A program made the position numbers and the translations under genes. DNA of 64,000 nucleotides from Linyphia triangularis (taxonomy: Eukaryota; Arthropoda; Arachnida; Araneae; Linyphiidae): positions 434,001-498,000 of the forward strand of contig OZ021730.1 in NCBI GenBank assembly GCA_963978545.1, read 5' to 3'. Numbering within the stretch: position 1 is the stretch's first letter; each line of letters begins with the position of its first letter. Below are positions 1 to 9,710 of this stretch, in pieces. The notes beneath the pieces are model-generated. The model made no database searches. It was not told where the DNA came from and saw only the letters and a program-made list of their open reading frames with translations.

Positions 1-318
1 TCTACTTGCTTATATCTAACAATATATCAATAGTTTTCTTCATGATAGATTTGGCACGTTCAATCCACGAGTTAACTACATAACATTAAGCTAATTGTGA
101 GTGACCAGATCTATGTGAAAATCAAATGTATAATGTGCTTTTGCAATTTCATCTTAAAATACAGCACTCTATTTAAAGAATGGAGACTTGTTTTTTAGCG
201 ATATATTAGGCGAAATTTTCCTCCTTTATTGGAACTGGAATGCTAGAGGTAAAAGCAATTTTTAGACATCTGGTATGTTATTGAAAAAAAAACTAAACAT
301 GAAAATTCAAATAATTCA

Positions 319-344
319 TTTATTAAATCCTGATATGTTTTATT
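319..344 (-). terminator. Poly(A) signals of ankyrin gene, unit 1
   Basis: Two AATAAA hexamers on the minus strand (344-339 and 324-319), about 140-170 bases past the ankyrin stop codon. They are retained in the other units. Confidence 0.55.
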
Positions 345-485
345 ACATGTATATGATATAAATTTTTGAGCAAAATAAAAAAACATTTTTAAAGAAAGCA
401 TACAAGTTTTAATCTTTGAAACATAGGTAAAATTATATGTACAGTTACATAATCAACAATATATTCAAAACAGAAGTGTAGGGCA

Positions 486-2284
486 CTAATTACAAAAAGC
501 TATAATTACACTTAACAAATCATTTTGATCCAAGTAATTTGCCAAAACACAGGCACAATCGTAATTCAACAAAACTTTTCTTGGCATGCTGCAATTCACA
601 TCAGAAATGCCTTTTACAGCAGTATATACATTACATTCCTCTAGTTTGTCTTTTAACAATGAACGTTCTAATTTAGAGGATATCAATTGCGAATACAAAG
701 GATATCGTTTATTTGCAATTATTAGCAATAATTGATCCACGTTAAATCCTTCTTCTGCATTGCTGTACATTTTATAGCCGGAATACATTTGCATAAATTC
801 AAACAATGTCCGACCATTGCCAAGATTATCTGACTTCATTCTATGCAATTCCTGCTCACATTTAATTGCGTATTCTGACAACATTCCTTGGAGTTCGTGT
901 TCACGAGTCCAGTCCTCGATGTTGAAGTCCGGCTTCTCAAGTAAGCAATACTTCAACAGCAATTGAACGATAGCAAGGCTGCATCCGTTTTCTATTGCTA
1001 GGTCCAAAGGACTGAGACCATTTCGGTTTTTGACATTAACGTGGGAACCTCTTCTCAGCAAAATTTCAACTACGCTCGGATGACCTGTCTGATTTTGCAC
1101 CGCTTTATGCAGTGGCGTGTCACCAAATTCATCTACTGAATCAACATCTATGCCACTGCTAATCAAGAATTTGACGAAAACTGCCGTACATCCGTTAATG
1201 CACAGGGCACTGTGCAGAAGTGAGCCACCGCACTGGTTTTTGGCAGTGTTGACGTTCATATCCAGGTAATCGAGGAGAAATGTAAAGATACTAACGTTGA
1301 AGTGTCCCAAAGCGTGGAAGAGTGGGCTTTGACCTGAAATGTTAGCACTGTGCAAATCTCCGCCGGCAATAAGCAACAATCTGATAACTTCCAGTTCCGC
1401 ATTCAGAGCAAGTGCTATAGACAGACTCGAATCGTCCGGAAGATCGGCTCTGGCTCCTAGGTAAAATTAAAATTACAACTTTAATTAAGGAAAGTCTTAA
1501 ATCTAAAATAATTCAAATAACAGAGTTAAATATATTTACTAGTTACCAATATTGGCAAACCTTTTATGAATATTTAAATGGAAATACTGCTATTTTAAAT
1601 CTTAACAGAAGGTTATCTTACAATACTACCGCGTTAAAGGAATTAACTTAAATTTCTAATCTATCCAAATGTACACGAAATGAAGTTTTGGATATGCAAT
1701 TCAGAATCCTTTTATCTAATTTAAAAGTAATGAATAATTTTGTCATTTTCTTCTGTAAATGCAGATGGGACAAACTTAATCTCTGAAATCAGTTCATAAT
1801 TATTTTGACAAAAAGATTTTTGAAACAGTTAAATTACCTTTTAAGATGTAATGTAAGATGTAGGAATGGGATATGAGGAAGCAACAAAAAATTGACAATT
1901 CAGCGTACATGGAAATATTTCGGTCTAATAAAAGGCTCCCTTAAAAATTGTTGTAGAAAAGCGTTTACATATTAATTTATGTTTTTACATACCTCCTTCT
2001 ACCAATGTTCTGATCGTTTCAAGTCTGTTCCTGCAATGTAGGGCATTGATGAGAGGTGTTGGGCCGCCATGACAGAACTGGAAATTAGGATCTGCGCCAT
2101 AATAGAGGAGAAGCTTGACGATGGCGATCGAGCATCTTCGGTCCGTCAGAACCCGAAGCACTGGGGATTGACTGCCTTCTACTTCGTTGGCCGAAGAAGG
2201 GTCACGTTGCAGGATCAGTTGGATCTCACTCAAATCCCATTCTTCTTCGTACAATACACTGTGAACAGAAGTGTTTTCAGGCAT
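486..2284 (-). CDS. Ankyrin-repeat protein, two coding exons (unit 1, intact)
   Basis: Spliced minus-strand gene. Exon 1 runs 2284 to 1993, starting at ATG 2284-2282 just after a long pyrimidine tract and an acag acceptor. The intron starts GTATGT at 1992 and ends CCTAG at 1457. Exon 2 runs 1456 to 486. The join is in frame (phase 1) and gives 420 residues. Residues about 38-268 are a run of about seven ankyrin repeats, with motifs such as GDTPLHKAV, VEILLRRGSHVN and GLSPLDLAIENG. Ankyrin repeats are protein-interaction solenoids, so a binding role is expected but the partner is unknown. The last ~150 residues match no domain I recognise; a weak resemblance to a SOCS-box tail was not convincing. 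There is no signal peptide or membrane segment. All four wholly visible copies keep both splice sites, which supports the model. Confidence 0.8.
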
Positions 2285-3215
2285 GATATCTGTAAAAAAA
2301 AAAAAAAAAAAATTAAAGCATTTTCAAAAGTTTGAATATTCCATTTTACTTTTGTAATCAAACGATTAAACTTAAGATTGGTACGTTTCAATCTTAAGAG
2401 AAAAGTGCCTTTATTTTTTTGTCAAATTCTATATCGGTCGGAATATTGTTTCAAAACCAAAGGTATTTTCTTTAGGAATAGCAACAGCAATATCAGCCCA
2501 TTGTCAAAAATTTGAAGTTGAAAATAAAAGTATCTTTTAAGATTACTAAAGGTTAAAGATTAATATTTAGTTCATTAAAATTTTTTAAACTGTAAAAAAA
2601 AAAAAAATCATATGACTTTCCCTTTAATATTTGTTTATGTGTTACCAATACTTCTGTATACTTGAAATTCATGCGTCTTACAACAAAATTTATGAAGATA
2701 TTGCGACAGAAAGTATGCGGAAGCGTTGACACGGTCATACCGGCTATCTTTCGATCATCGGATACAAGCATTATGGGTCAAATACAGGAAAAAGCCAAAC
2801 AAAAAATATACTTGCTGTTTATTATACTAAGATACACGTCAGTAATTTAAAATGGGGTACCTAAAATACAAGTTGAGGGACCAGGATAGACAATGAACCC
2901 ACCTAATTCTGTTACCAAGAAAATAGGTGGGTGGCAAGTGGTCTGACCTAAGCAATGAACGAAGCCACGCTTTAGAGCCCAACACCACTACCGAAATCCG
3001 TGGAATTTATGATTGGGAGGGAAAAACAGCTGGACGATCCAGATACTGAGGTCTGGGAACAGCAAACCCTAAAGAGAAATGTAAACACAAATGCAAGTAT
3101 AATATGAATACATTTTTTACCAGTAATTTTGTTCAAGGTGAATCTGCAATAATCCGAGATCTATGGGTAGACAGCTCTGAGAGAGATCTGGTCGCTTCAG
3201 AGTCTAGAGTCGAAC
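2285..3215 (-). other. Upstream/leader region of ankyrin gene, unit 1
   Basis: No convincing coding sequence. Read on the minus strand from the promoter it contains possible leader exons. A donor lies near 3126 (actg|gtaaaa) and an acceptor near 3070 (tctctttag). Then comes a 19-base box GGTGTTGGGCTCTAAAGCG (2986-2968) that is also in the leaders of elements A and C. A putative 55-base intron (2915-2861) follows. The A-run at about 2294-2311 is the pyrimidine tract before ankyrin exon 1. A 62-72 codon open frame around 2560-2760 is conserved but does not join in frame to the ankyrin exon. Joining this leader to the ankyrin exon is inference. Confidence 0.45.
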
Positions 3216-3284
3216 TGATGTAAAATCAGGTGGAAATGCAACCTTTTATAGGTACAGTTGCAGAATGAAAGGTGGACCAATGGC
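3216..3284 (-). promoter_or_regulatory. Minus-strand TATA promoter, unit 1 (empty)
   Basis: On the minus strand: an ATTGG-CCACC box (3284-3271), GCAAC, then ACCTATAAAAGGTTGCATTT with TATAAAA at 3250-3244. The expected start lies in TACATCAGTT about 31-34 bases after the first T. The 13 bases 3228-3216 are exactly those duplicated around gag2 in unit 3 and gag3 in unit 4. Here the site is empty, so this is the pre-insertion state. It points toward the ankyrin gene and may be its promoter. Confidence 0.7.
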
Positions 3285-4015
3285 GACACGGCAAAACCGA
3301 GCAGAGGAAACTGGTAGGGTCAGCTTGCTATTAAATTACTTTAAACGATTAACTCAGACATGGCACAGCTTCTAAGCAAAAGAAATGAACTTCAAGAAAA
3401 AGCGACGAGAACTGAGAAAAAACATCACATTTTCAAAAAATTGCAGAAGTTGAACAATTTTAAAATTGATCGTTAGTCTGTCCCTGCTTCTCAGCACTAA
3501 TGCTTCATTTTTTCAAATGCAATACCTGTCAAAGTATTGTTTTAGAACATATGAAATTTTAAACCAGGCATTACAAGAGTAACACCAACTCATTAATGAA
3601 ATTTGAATTAAAAATAAAAGAAAGTTTTTTTTTATTCCAATTTGAAAAGAATTTTACGCTTCCTCATTAATATTTTAAATTAATAATCTGAAGAAAACAC
3701 CACATTATTTTTGCTTTAAATTTTGTAAATGAGCGCTATTATTCCAACCCTTGTATTTTTCAACTTCAACACAAAATTGCTTGATTTAATAGTTTCTCAA
3801 ACGGCCCTTTTAAAGACCCAAAAATAACACACGACTGGTCCGTTTACACGCTATCATTTTAATTCCAGTTCAGTTTTATGCCCTAATGCAATACTTTCTT
3901 CGGAACATTACATGATACAAATATAACGATATATGTGTCGATGACAATATTTCGATTTTTTTTTTTGGAGCAAAATTACACTAGTTATTTCCTAAGCTCC
4001 TCCCTCCTGCTTTGC
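3285..4015. other. Spacer between the divergent promoters, unit 1
   Basis: About 730 bases of A/T-rich non-coding sequence with no supported gene. At 3796-3812 it carries a degenerate version of the stem-loop found in the unit tail, followed by the same CCCAAA...ACACAC flank, so the two segments look paralogous. Confidence 0.6.
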
Positions 4016-4077
4016 AATTGGACCACCTCACTCTCCGCAACCATACCTATAAAAGGTTGCATTTTTCCAGTCTTCGC
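4016..4077 (+). promoter_or_regulatory. Plus-strand TATA promoter, unit 1 (occupied by element A)
   Basis: ATTGGACCACC (4018-4028), GCAAC, then ACCTATAAAAGGTTGCATTT with TATAAAA at 4048-4054. This is almost the same as the minus-strand promoter, in mirror orientation. The target duplication AGTCTTCGC (4069-4077) starts 22 bases from the first T. Element A follows directly, so this promoter should now transcribe A. Confidence 0.75.
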
Positions 4078-4251
4078 TCAACCTCATCGATCACCTTCAT
4101 CAAGATCGTTGTTAGATGGGAATGGAGATGGTCGCTTGTCTGATGTCGCTCTTGGTTTAGACGCTGCTGCCGTTAGCTTTCTGGGTTGTCAGATCTTTTC
4201 AGATTTTATTGATACCCAGTGGTTATTTGAAGTAGATGTTGAAGCAGAGGA

Positions 4252-4345
4252 TTGAAGTAGATGATTTGAAGCTGATGATTTGAAGTAGATGTTTTGAAGT
4301 TGATGTTTTGAAGTAGAGGATCGAAGTTGACGATTTGAAGTTCCC
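4252..4345 (+). repeat. Degenerate TTTGAAG repeats in leader of A, copy 1
   Basis: Six to seven short repeats of the form GATGATTTGAAG / GATGTTTTGAAG with a period near 14-15 bases. The same motif recurs in the leader of element C (about 54447-54510), although the flanking sequence there differs. Confidence 0.65.
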
Positions 4346-4409
4346 TGACCGGAGCGGTACCTATTAATTATTTAACGAGCACCCTTACAAAATCCTGATT
4401 TTCGCCAAC

Positions 4410-4546
4410 GGTGTTGGGCTCTAAAGCGTTACATCGTTAATTGCTTAGGCCAGGCCTTGGCACTCACCTATTTCCTTGTAAGTAGGATTAGGTTGAGTTT
4501 CCGTCTAATCGGGTACCACCTTGCCTAATCAAAATTTTCCTTGCAG
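4410..4546 (+). promoter_or_regulatory. Conserved leader box and putative 5' UTR intron of A, copy 1
   Basis: The 19-base box GGTGTTGGGCTCTAAAGCG (4410-4428) is followed by GCTTAGGCCAGGCC. A possible 69-base intron follows, with GTAAGT at 4478, CCTAATC as a branch point near 4524, and a pyrimidine-rich AG acceptor at 4545-4546. Element C has the same arrangement (68 bases, branch-like TACTAATC), and the ankyrin-side leader has a 55-base version. Splicing is predicted, not shown. Confidence 0.5.
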
Positions 4547-4576
4547 GTCTCACTTAGTACCCTGTTAGGATTAATT

Positions 4577-6241
4577 ATGTTAGCCATGAATGAGGTTACC
4601 CTCCCTGCTGATTACCAGCATTCTAATTTTGAGGATTTTTTTCCATTATTAGCTAAAATACTTGAACTAATGAAATCTAAAATTTCTAACGAACAGGAGG
4701 CGTCTAAATTTAATGCTTTTGTATATTCCTTAAGCGGTCCCCCTGGCACCCCAAGTTCATGTAATTCAGATACCACAATCCAATCAATGGACTCTCCATC
4801 TCCATCAGATATTGCTGTCTCCGACCAGGAGGATTACAAAACTGATATCCCAAATAATACTATACCATTAGATGTAGAATATAAATTCCAAAACACACCA
4901 CTCGATGAGAATCTAGAAAAACCAAATGAGATTATTACTGGTGATACACCAAAAACAAGAAGTGGGAAATCATTTAGATCTAACATCAAACCTATTAACA
5001 ACAAACCTGATATAAAACCCAGAAATATAGAGTATGATGTACTAACTACTGGACCCCCTAGTATGAGAGGTTTTCCCAGTTTACCCAAACCAAATAATAA
5101 CAACATTATCGAACAAGTAACCAACTATCCTCAACTCCCTGAGAACGCGATAGATGGCGCCACCGGGTCTGGCACTGAAGATATAGTGGAAATCAACCAT
5201 CCCATTATTGAGGAAAGTGGCCCTATAATTGTTAATTTAGATAACATTATCCCATCCGTGGAGGAGCAGGTCAGGATAAATGAAGATAATAAAACTACCA
5301 ATAAGAAACAAACACACCCCTACAAAAAGAACAAACTAGTCACCCCAGTAAATGTAAGGGACAAAAGATACACATGGAAGGAGATTACAAATTTATTGCT
5401 CAACAAGGGTATCCCCATTGCCAACTATATTGGAGAGATAAAGGGCTTAGGCAGCTACAACATCACCTGCAAAGACGAAAAAATTCAGAGGGAATTAACC
5501 AGGATACTTAATGAAGAAAATATTTTCTATCATTCCTTCACAATGCCAGCCGACAAAGTAACTAAGGTGGTAATCCGCGGCCTACCAAACGATTGCCTAA
5601 CTGATGACATCACAGCTGAGCTAGCTGAATTAGGATATGGCCCTAGCGAAGTTAAGCAGATGAAATCAAATAGATCAGGCCAAATAAAATCTATTCCCCT
5701 ATTCCTGGTCACTTTGCCCAGATCGGATAAAACCAGGCAATTCCATAACTGCCAGTATCTCTTTAATTTAAAAATAGAGGTTGAAACATATAGAGGGAGA
5801 ACTGGACCTACACACTGTTTTAGGTGCCAGCAGTTTTTTCACACAGCTCAAAATTGCAGACACGAACCCAGATGCGTCAAATGCGGGGAAGCCCACTTAA
5901 CCAAAGACTGCTCCAGAAACAAAGATGATGTAGATGCCCCCCCTCCTAAGTGTGCTAACTGTAATGGGCCCCACACTGCTAATTACAAGGAATGTCCTGT
6001 TTATCTAAATGCTTGCAGCAAAATTACCCCTCAAATACAACAGAGAAATAATTTCATACAATCCCGAACTGTATCAAATACCAGTTATGCAGGAGCAGTA
6101 CGTGGAGAAGAAACCAACACTAATGAAGCTAAAACCATTTTAAACCAAATCAACGACCAAATTAACAGGATTAAACAATCAGGCTTTGCTGATATTAAAA
6201 AGGATCTGGAGGAGATTAAATTACGGCTTCAAATCTCCTGA
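4577..6241 (+). CDS. ORF1 Gag-like nucleic-acid-binding protein of element A, copy 1
   Basis: 554 residues from the first ATG at 4577; the open frame extends upstream, but without an ATG. The N-terminal ~250 residues are acidic and low in complexity. Residues about 265-400 hold two RRM-like folds typical of jockey Gags, with RYTWKEITNLL and VTKVVIRGLP. Three zinc knuckles follow at about 414-473: CX2CX4HX4C, CX2CX3HX4C and a final CX2CX3H type. The C-terminus is a short helix. The family packages element RNA and delivers it to chromatin. The frame ends 25 bases before the ORF2 ATG. Unlike the gag-only proteins, its first knuckle has canonical spacing. Confidence 0.85.
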   Translation: MLAMNEVTLPADYQHSNFEDFFPLLAKILELMKSKISNEQEASKFNAFVYSLSGPPGTPSSCNSDTTIQSMDSPSPSDIAVSDQEDYKTDIPNNTIPLDVEYKFQNTPLDENLEKPNEIITGDTPKTRSGKSFRSNIKPINNKPDIKPRNIEYDVLTTGPPSMRGFPSLPKPNNNNIIEQVTNYPQLPENAIDGATGSGTEDIVEINHPIIEESGPIIVNLDNIIPSVEEQVRINEDNKTTNKKQTHPYKKNKLVTPVNVRDKRYTWKEITNLLLNKGIPIANYIGEIKGLGSYNITCKDEKIQRELTRILNEENIFYHSFTMPADKVTKVVIRGLPNDCLTDDITAELAELGYGPSEVKQMKSNRSGQIKSIPLFLVTLPRSDKTRQFHNCQYLFNLKIEVETYRGRTGPTHCFRCQQFFHTAQNCRHEPRCVKCGEAHLTKDCSRNKDDVDAPPPKCANCNGPHTANYKECPVYLNACSKITPQIQQRNNFIQSRTVSNTSYAGAVRGEETNTNEAKTILNQINDQINRIKQSGFADIKKDLEEIKLRLQIS

Positions 6242-6266
6242 ATCAAATGTTTTCACCCCTTTTACA

Positions 6267-8942
6267 ATGGCAATTTGGAATGCCAATAATCTTGTTTCTA
6301 GATTTGAAGAATTTAAAGATTTCATTGAGGAACACAATATTGATATTGCGGTTGTTTCCGAAACTCATGCCAAACCCTGTCACCAAATGAAAATCCAAAA
6401 TTACAACACCTTCAAAACAGATAGACTACATCATAGGGGTGGAGGAACTGCTATTTTTACTAAAAGACATATTAAAGCCTCTCTCTTTTCTACTGATAAC
6501 ACCAGGGGTTATGAAAAAACTGACGTAACTATTGACATCAAAGACCAGAAACCTATTCACATAGTAGCAGTATACAATCCGCCTAACAATAAACTCAAGG
6601 ACCAGGATATAGAAGACATTTTACCCTCCAACAAACAAGTTATTGCTGCAGGGGACTTTAATGCAAAAAACACTCTCTGGGGGTGTAACTATACCAACCC
6701 AAATGGTAAAACTGTAGCAAACAATTTTAGAAGTAAAGGCATCCAAGTTTTTGCCCCTAATCAACCAACACACTACACTACACACAACAGAAGACCTGAC
6801 ATACTTGATATTCTCATTACTAATACCACCATACCTATAGATGTTGAAGTTACCAATGAATTGTCCTCAGATCACATCCCAGTAATTGCAATCATTGGCA
6901 TTCAAAATGATCCAGAAATCAAGTTTAAATACAAAACCAACTGGGAAAAATTCCAAAACAAGCTTAACGATGAAAACTTGCCTGAAACTCCCATTGACAC
7001 CATCGCTATCATTGATACTAGAATTAATCAACTAACCAACTGCATACTTCAGGCAGCCCATGATGCTACCACAAAGCATTTAAGGGAAAATAATTATATC
7101 AAACTCCCTAATAACATCAAACTAGTTATCAAATATAGAAACTGGGTGAGGAAACAATATCAAAGAACCAGGGACCCTGCACTTCAAACTGAATACTATC
7201 AGCTTAATGCCGAAATTAAAGAAAAATGTAGGGATTTCAGAAATACTAGCTGGGATGAGAAAGTTACCTCACTCTGCACAGAGGATAATAGCATTTGGGC
7301 CATGAGTAAAACCCTTAAAAGGGACAAAATCATCAATAGACCACTTCATGGGGAGAATGGGCTAGTATATCAAGAGATTGACAAAGCAAATGCACTTGCA
7401 GACACCCTGGAGAAACAATTCACCACTAATACAGAACCCTCTAATGACGACATGGAAGACACCATTGAGGACAGGGTTGAGAGCTGGCTTGACAGAAATA
7501 ATAGTATTGGAGATACGGACATAGTTCATATTAGGGAAATTTATGATATCATCAGAAAAATCAAACGCAGGAAAGCCCCCGGAGGAGACAGCATTAACAA
7601 TACCATGATTAAATTACTGCCTCATAATTACATCTTGGAGCTCACTAGTATATTTAACTCATGCATCAAATTTGCTTATTACCCTGATTGCTGGAAAAAA
7701 GCCAAAATTATTCTTTTTCCAAAACCTGGAAAGGATCCAGTAATGACAACCTCATACCGACCCATTAGCCTGCTCCCCTGTTTTGGGAAAATGCTTGAAA
7801 GGGTGATACTAAACAGACTTAGACCACATCTAAATTGCATCCCCCCGGAACAATATGGGTTTGTCCCAAAACGTTCCACAACCAAGCAGCTAGTTAGGAT
7901 ACTAGAGTTTATTGGAAGTGCCCATCATAATAGACAAGCCACAGCAATGCTCATGCTGGATGTGGCAAAGGCATTTGACAGGGTGTATCATAATGGATTA
8001 ATCTACAAAATGATCAAGCAAAAAATTCCTGCAGATTTGATACTACTCATTAATTCCTATTTAAATGAGAGAACCTTTAATGTACAATATGGAGAGTCCA
8101 CTTCTACCACTAGAGCTATTGAGGCCGGGGTCCCCCAGGGGTCAGTTTTGGGTCCGACACTGTACCTTATTTATACATCAGATTTCCCCACCTTTGCTGA
8201 AGACCATAATATTATGACAGCGTTTTATGCAGACGACACTGCAATCATTGCTAAATCCATACAGAGGAACAACGCAGTCCAAAAACTATCAAATTTAACA
8301 GACGAAATAGAAGAATGGTGCAGCAATTGGAAGGTCTGCATAAACGCTGGAAAATCCAATATTCTTATCATGGGAGGAAAGAAGAAAAATCGGAAAATTA
8401 CAAGCAAGGTGCAGCTGTTTGGTGAAACCGTACCTATTGTACCTAAAGCCAAGTACTTGGGTCTTACCCTTAATAATAAATTAAATCTCATAGATCATTG
8501 CAAAAATGTGATTGGCAAAGCAAAATTCATTATGGCCAAGTTGCGCCCACTTATTGGAAGACACTCTAAACTAAATCTTCGCACCAAAAAGCTGATTTAC
8601 ACTTCTAATATTAGGCCAATTTTAACATATGCAGCTCCGGTTCTGGCTACTGCCACCCCCAAAGAGATAAAAATGCTCCAGACCTACCAAAATAAATGCC
8701 TCAGAGAAATAGTTAATGCCACTAGGTATGTTCGAAACGACCTCATCCATAGAGATCTAAAAATTGACAAAATATCTGAGTTTATTGCCAAATTAAACAT
8801 TAAATTTTTCAAAAATGCTATGGATGAGGAAGATGACTTCCAGGATATATTTGCATACGAAACCCTCTCTGAGGATATCAGGCATAGACCTTTTGCTGCG
8901 TTTTCTCTCTCAGATGCAGTTATGGCCAGAGCTTACAACTAA
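6267..8942 (+). CDS. ORF2 endonuclease/reverse transcriptase of element A, copy 1
   Basis: 891 residues from ATG 6267 (MAIWNANNLV). The N-terminal ~220 residues are an APE-type endonuclease: WNANN, VSETHAKP, AVYNPP, AGDFNAKN and SSDHIPVI. The reverse transcriptase core spans about 480-720: PKPGKDP, SYRPISLLP, LDVAKAFDRVYH, GVPQGSVLGP and catalytic YADD at 654-657. There is no RNase H and the length is typical of the jockey clade. It would nick the target and prime cDNA synthesis from it. The frame is intact. It differs from copy 2 by a few residues (P for S in the RPDILDI motif; L for P in NRLRPHL). Confidence 0.92.
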   Translation: MAIWNANNLVSRFEEFKDFIEEHNIDIAVVSETHAKPCHQMKIQNYNTFKTDRLHHRGGGTAIFTKRHIKASLFSTDNTRGYEKTDVTIDIKDQKPIHIVAVYNPPNNKLKDQDIEDILPSNKQVIAAGDFNAKNTLWGCNYTNPNGKTVANNFRSKGIQVFAPNQPTHYTTHNRRPDILDILITNTTIPIDVEVTNELSSDHIPVIAIIGIQNDPEIKFKYKTNWEKFQNKLNDENLPETPIDTIAIIDTRINQLTNCILQAAHDATTKHLRENNYIKLPNNIKLVIKYRNWVRKQYQRTRDPALQTEYYQLNAEIKEKCRDFRNTSWDEKVTSLCTEDNSIWAMSKTLKRDKIINRPLHGENGLVYQEIDKANALADTLEKQFTTNTEPSNDDMEDTIEDRVESWLDRNNSIGDTDIVHIREIYDIIRKIKRRKAPGGDSINNTMIKLLPHNYILELTSIFNSCIKFAYYPDCWKKAKIILFPKPGKDPVMTTSYRPISLLPCFGKMLERVILNRLRPHLNCIPPEQYGFVPKRSTTKQLVRILEFIGSAHHNRQATAMLMLDVAKAFDRVYHNGLIYKMIKQKIPADLILLINSYLNERTFNVQYGESTSTTRAIEAGVPQGSVLGPTLYLIYTSDFPTFAEDHNIMTAFYADDTAIIAKSIQRNNAVQKLSNLTDEIEEWCSNWKVCINAGKSNILIMGGKKKNRKITSKVQLFGETVPIVPKAKYLGLTLNNKLNLIDHCKNVIGKAKFIMAKLRPLIGRHSKLNLRTKKLIYTSNIRPILTYAAPVLATATPKEIKMLQTYQNKCLREIVNATRYVRNDLIHRDLKIDKISEFIAKLNIKFFKNAMDEEDDFQDIFAYETLSEDIRHRPFAAFSLSDAVMARAYN

Positions 8943-9192
8943 ATTCACATTCTGCACTTTAGACATCTCCTGTGTATTTTTTATAGCAGTGTACTTATTC
9001 CCCAATAACTAATAATCCATCGAAGCCAATTATTGGGGGAAGTGGATGGTTATTGAAGTGCTCAGCAATTCCCACCCAGTTAGGAGCCAAAGCCCTCCAG
9101 CAACCCACGGAAGGTTCTCTCTTGTAGAGAAAGGGAAATGGGTGGAGGTGTAGTAAAGCCCTATTTAATTATTTTATTTATTATTATTTTAT

Positions 9193-9324
9193 TGTTGTTA
9201 AGACAACTCTTTGTACTGTAACTTTAGCATAATCTTAAATTATGCTACATTTATTCTTTTCAGTGAAATTACTTTCACTATATTTAGCTTACTATAGAGG
9301 AATCTAAATTCCCTACATTTATTC
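9193..9324 (+). repeat. Hairpin series in 3' UTR of A, copy 1
   Basis: Perfect short hairpins at 9193-9206 (GTTGT/ACAAC), 9227-9245 (GCATAAT/ATTATGC), 9262-9279 (AGTGAAA/TTTCACT) and 9299-9312 (GGAAT/ATTCC). The second and fourth are followed by CTACATTTATTC. Element C has equivalent hairpin plus CTACAT modules. Confidence 0.6.
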
Positions 9325-9349
9325 CCTTGTCCTTTTTATGTTTAGAAAA

Positions 9350-9470
9350 TGTTGAAAAACCAATAAAAAGCAAAAAATTTTTGAAAAACTAAATAAAAAG
9401 CAAAAAATTTTGAAAAACCAAATAAAAACCAAAAAAATTTGAAAAACCATATAATAAAAAATTGTATTGT
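9350..9470 (+). repeat. A-rich tandem repeats in 3' UTR of A, copy 1
   Basis: About four imperfect repeats of 28-34 bases built on TTGAAAAACCAAATAAAAA with AAAAAATTT linkers. Confidence 0.7.
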
Positions 9471-9710
9471 AGATAACCAACTCTCGTTGGATTTATTTTG
9501 TGATGTCCCAATTTTATATGTTCTTATTTATTTCTCATCACTGATGAGCTCTAATGTTTTCCCCTTGAGTGTTCTTTCCCCCTTTACTCAGTCATTCCTT
9601 GATCCTAAGTGAGACCATGCAAGTTCATTGCCAATTGGCAAAATTTAGATGAAGAGGTTACGCCCCCCTAGGGCACAGGTACCTTGCTCCAATGCAAATA
9701 AAAGCAAAAG

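Larger units (their letters stand above)
4069..9710 (+). mobile_element. Jockey-like non-LTR retrotransposon A, copy 1
   Basis: Full-length two-ORF element of about 5.6 kb. It is flanked by AGTCTTCGC at 4069-4077 and 9711-9719, and unit 3 shows the empty site between the same neighbours. Order: leader with short degenerate repeats, 19-base box and putative intron; ORF1 (Gag-like); ORF2 (endonuclease plus reverse transcriptase, no RNase H); 3' UTR with hairpins and A-rich repeats; and a 3' end with two hairpins (9628-9641 and 9662-9674). There is no LTR. Both ORFs are intact, so the copy could be active. Copy 2 sits at the same site in unit 2 and is nearly identical, which implies duplication with the unit. 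Confidence 0.9.

Noticed and set aside
486..2284. C-terminal SOCS box in the ankyrin protein
   Set aside because: The tail has a hydrophobic pattern that loosely recalls one, but the expected Leu/Pro/Cys spacing is not there.
2553..2771. 72-codon minus-strand ORF as a 5' coding exon of the ankyrin gene
   Set aside because: Its possible donor leaves phase 0, while the ankyrin exon acceptor needs phase 1; the join runs into a stop. At most it is untranslated leader.
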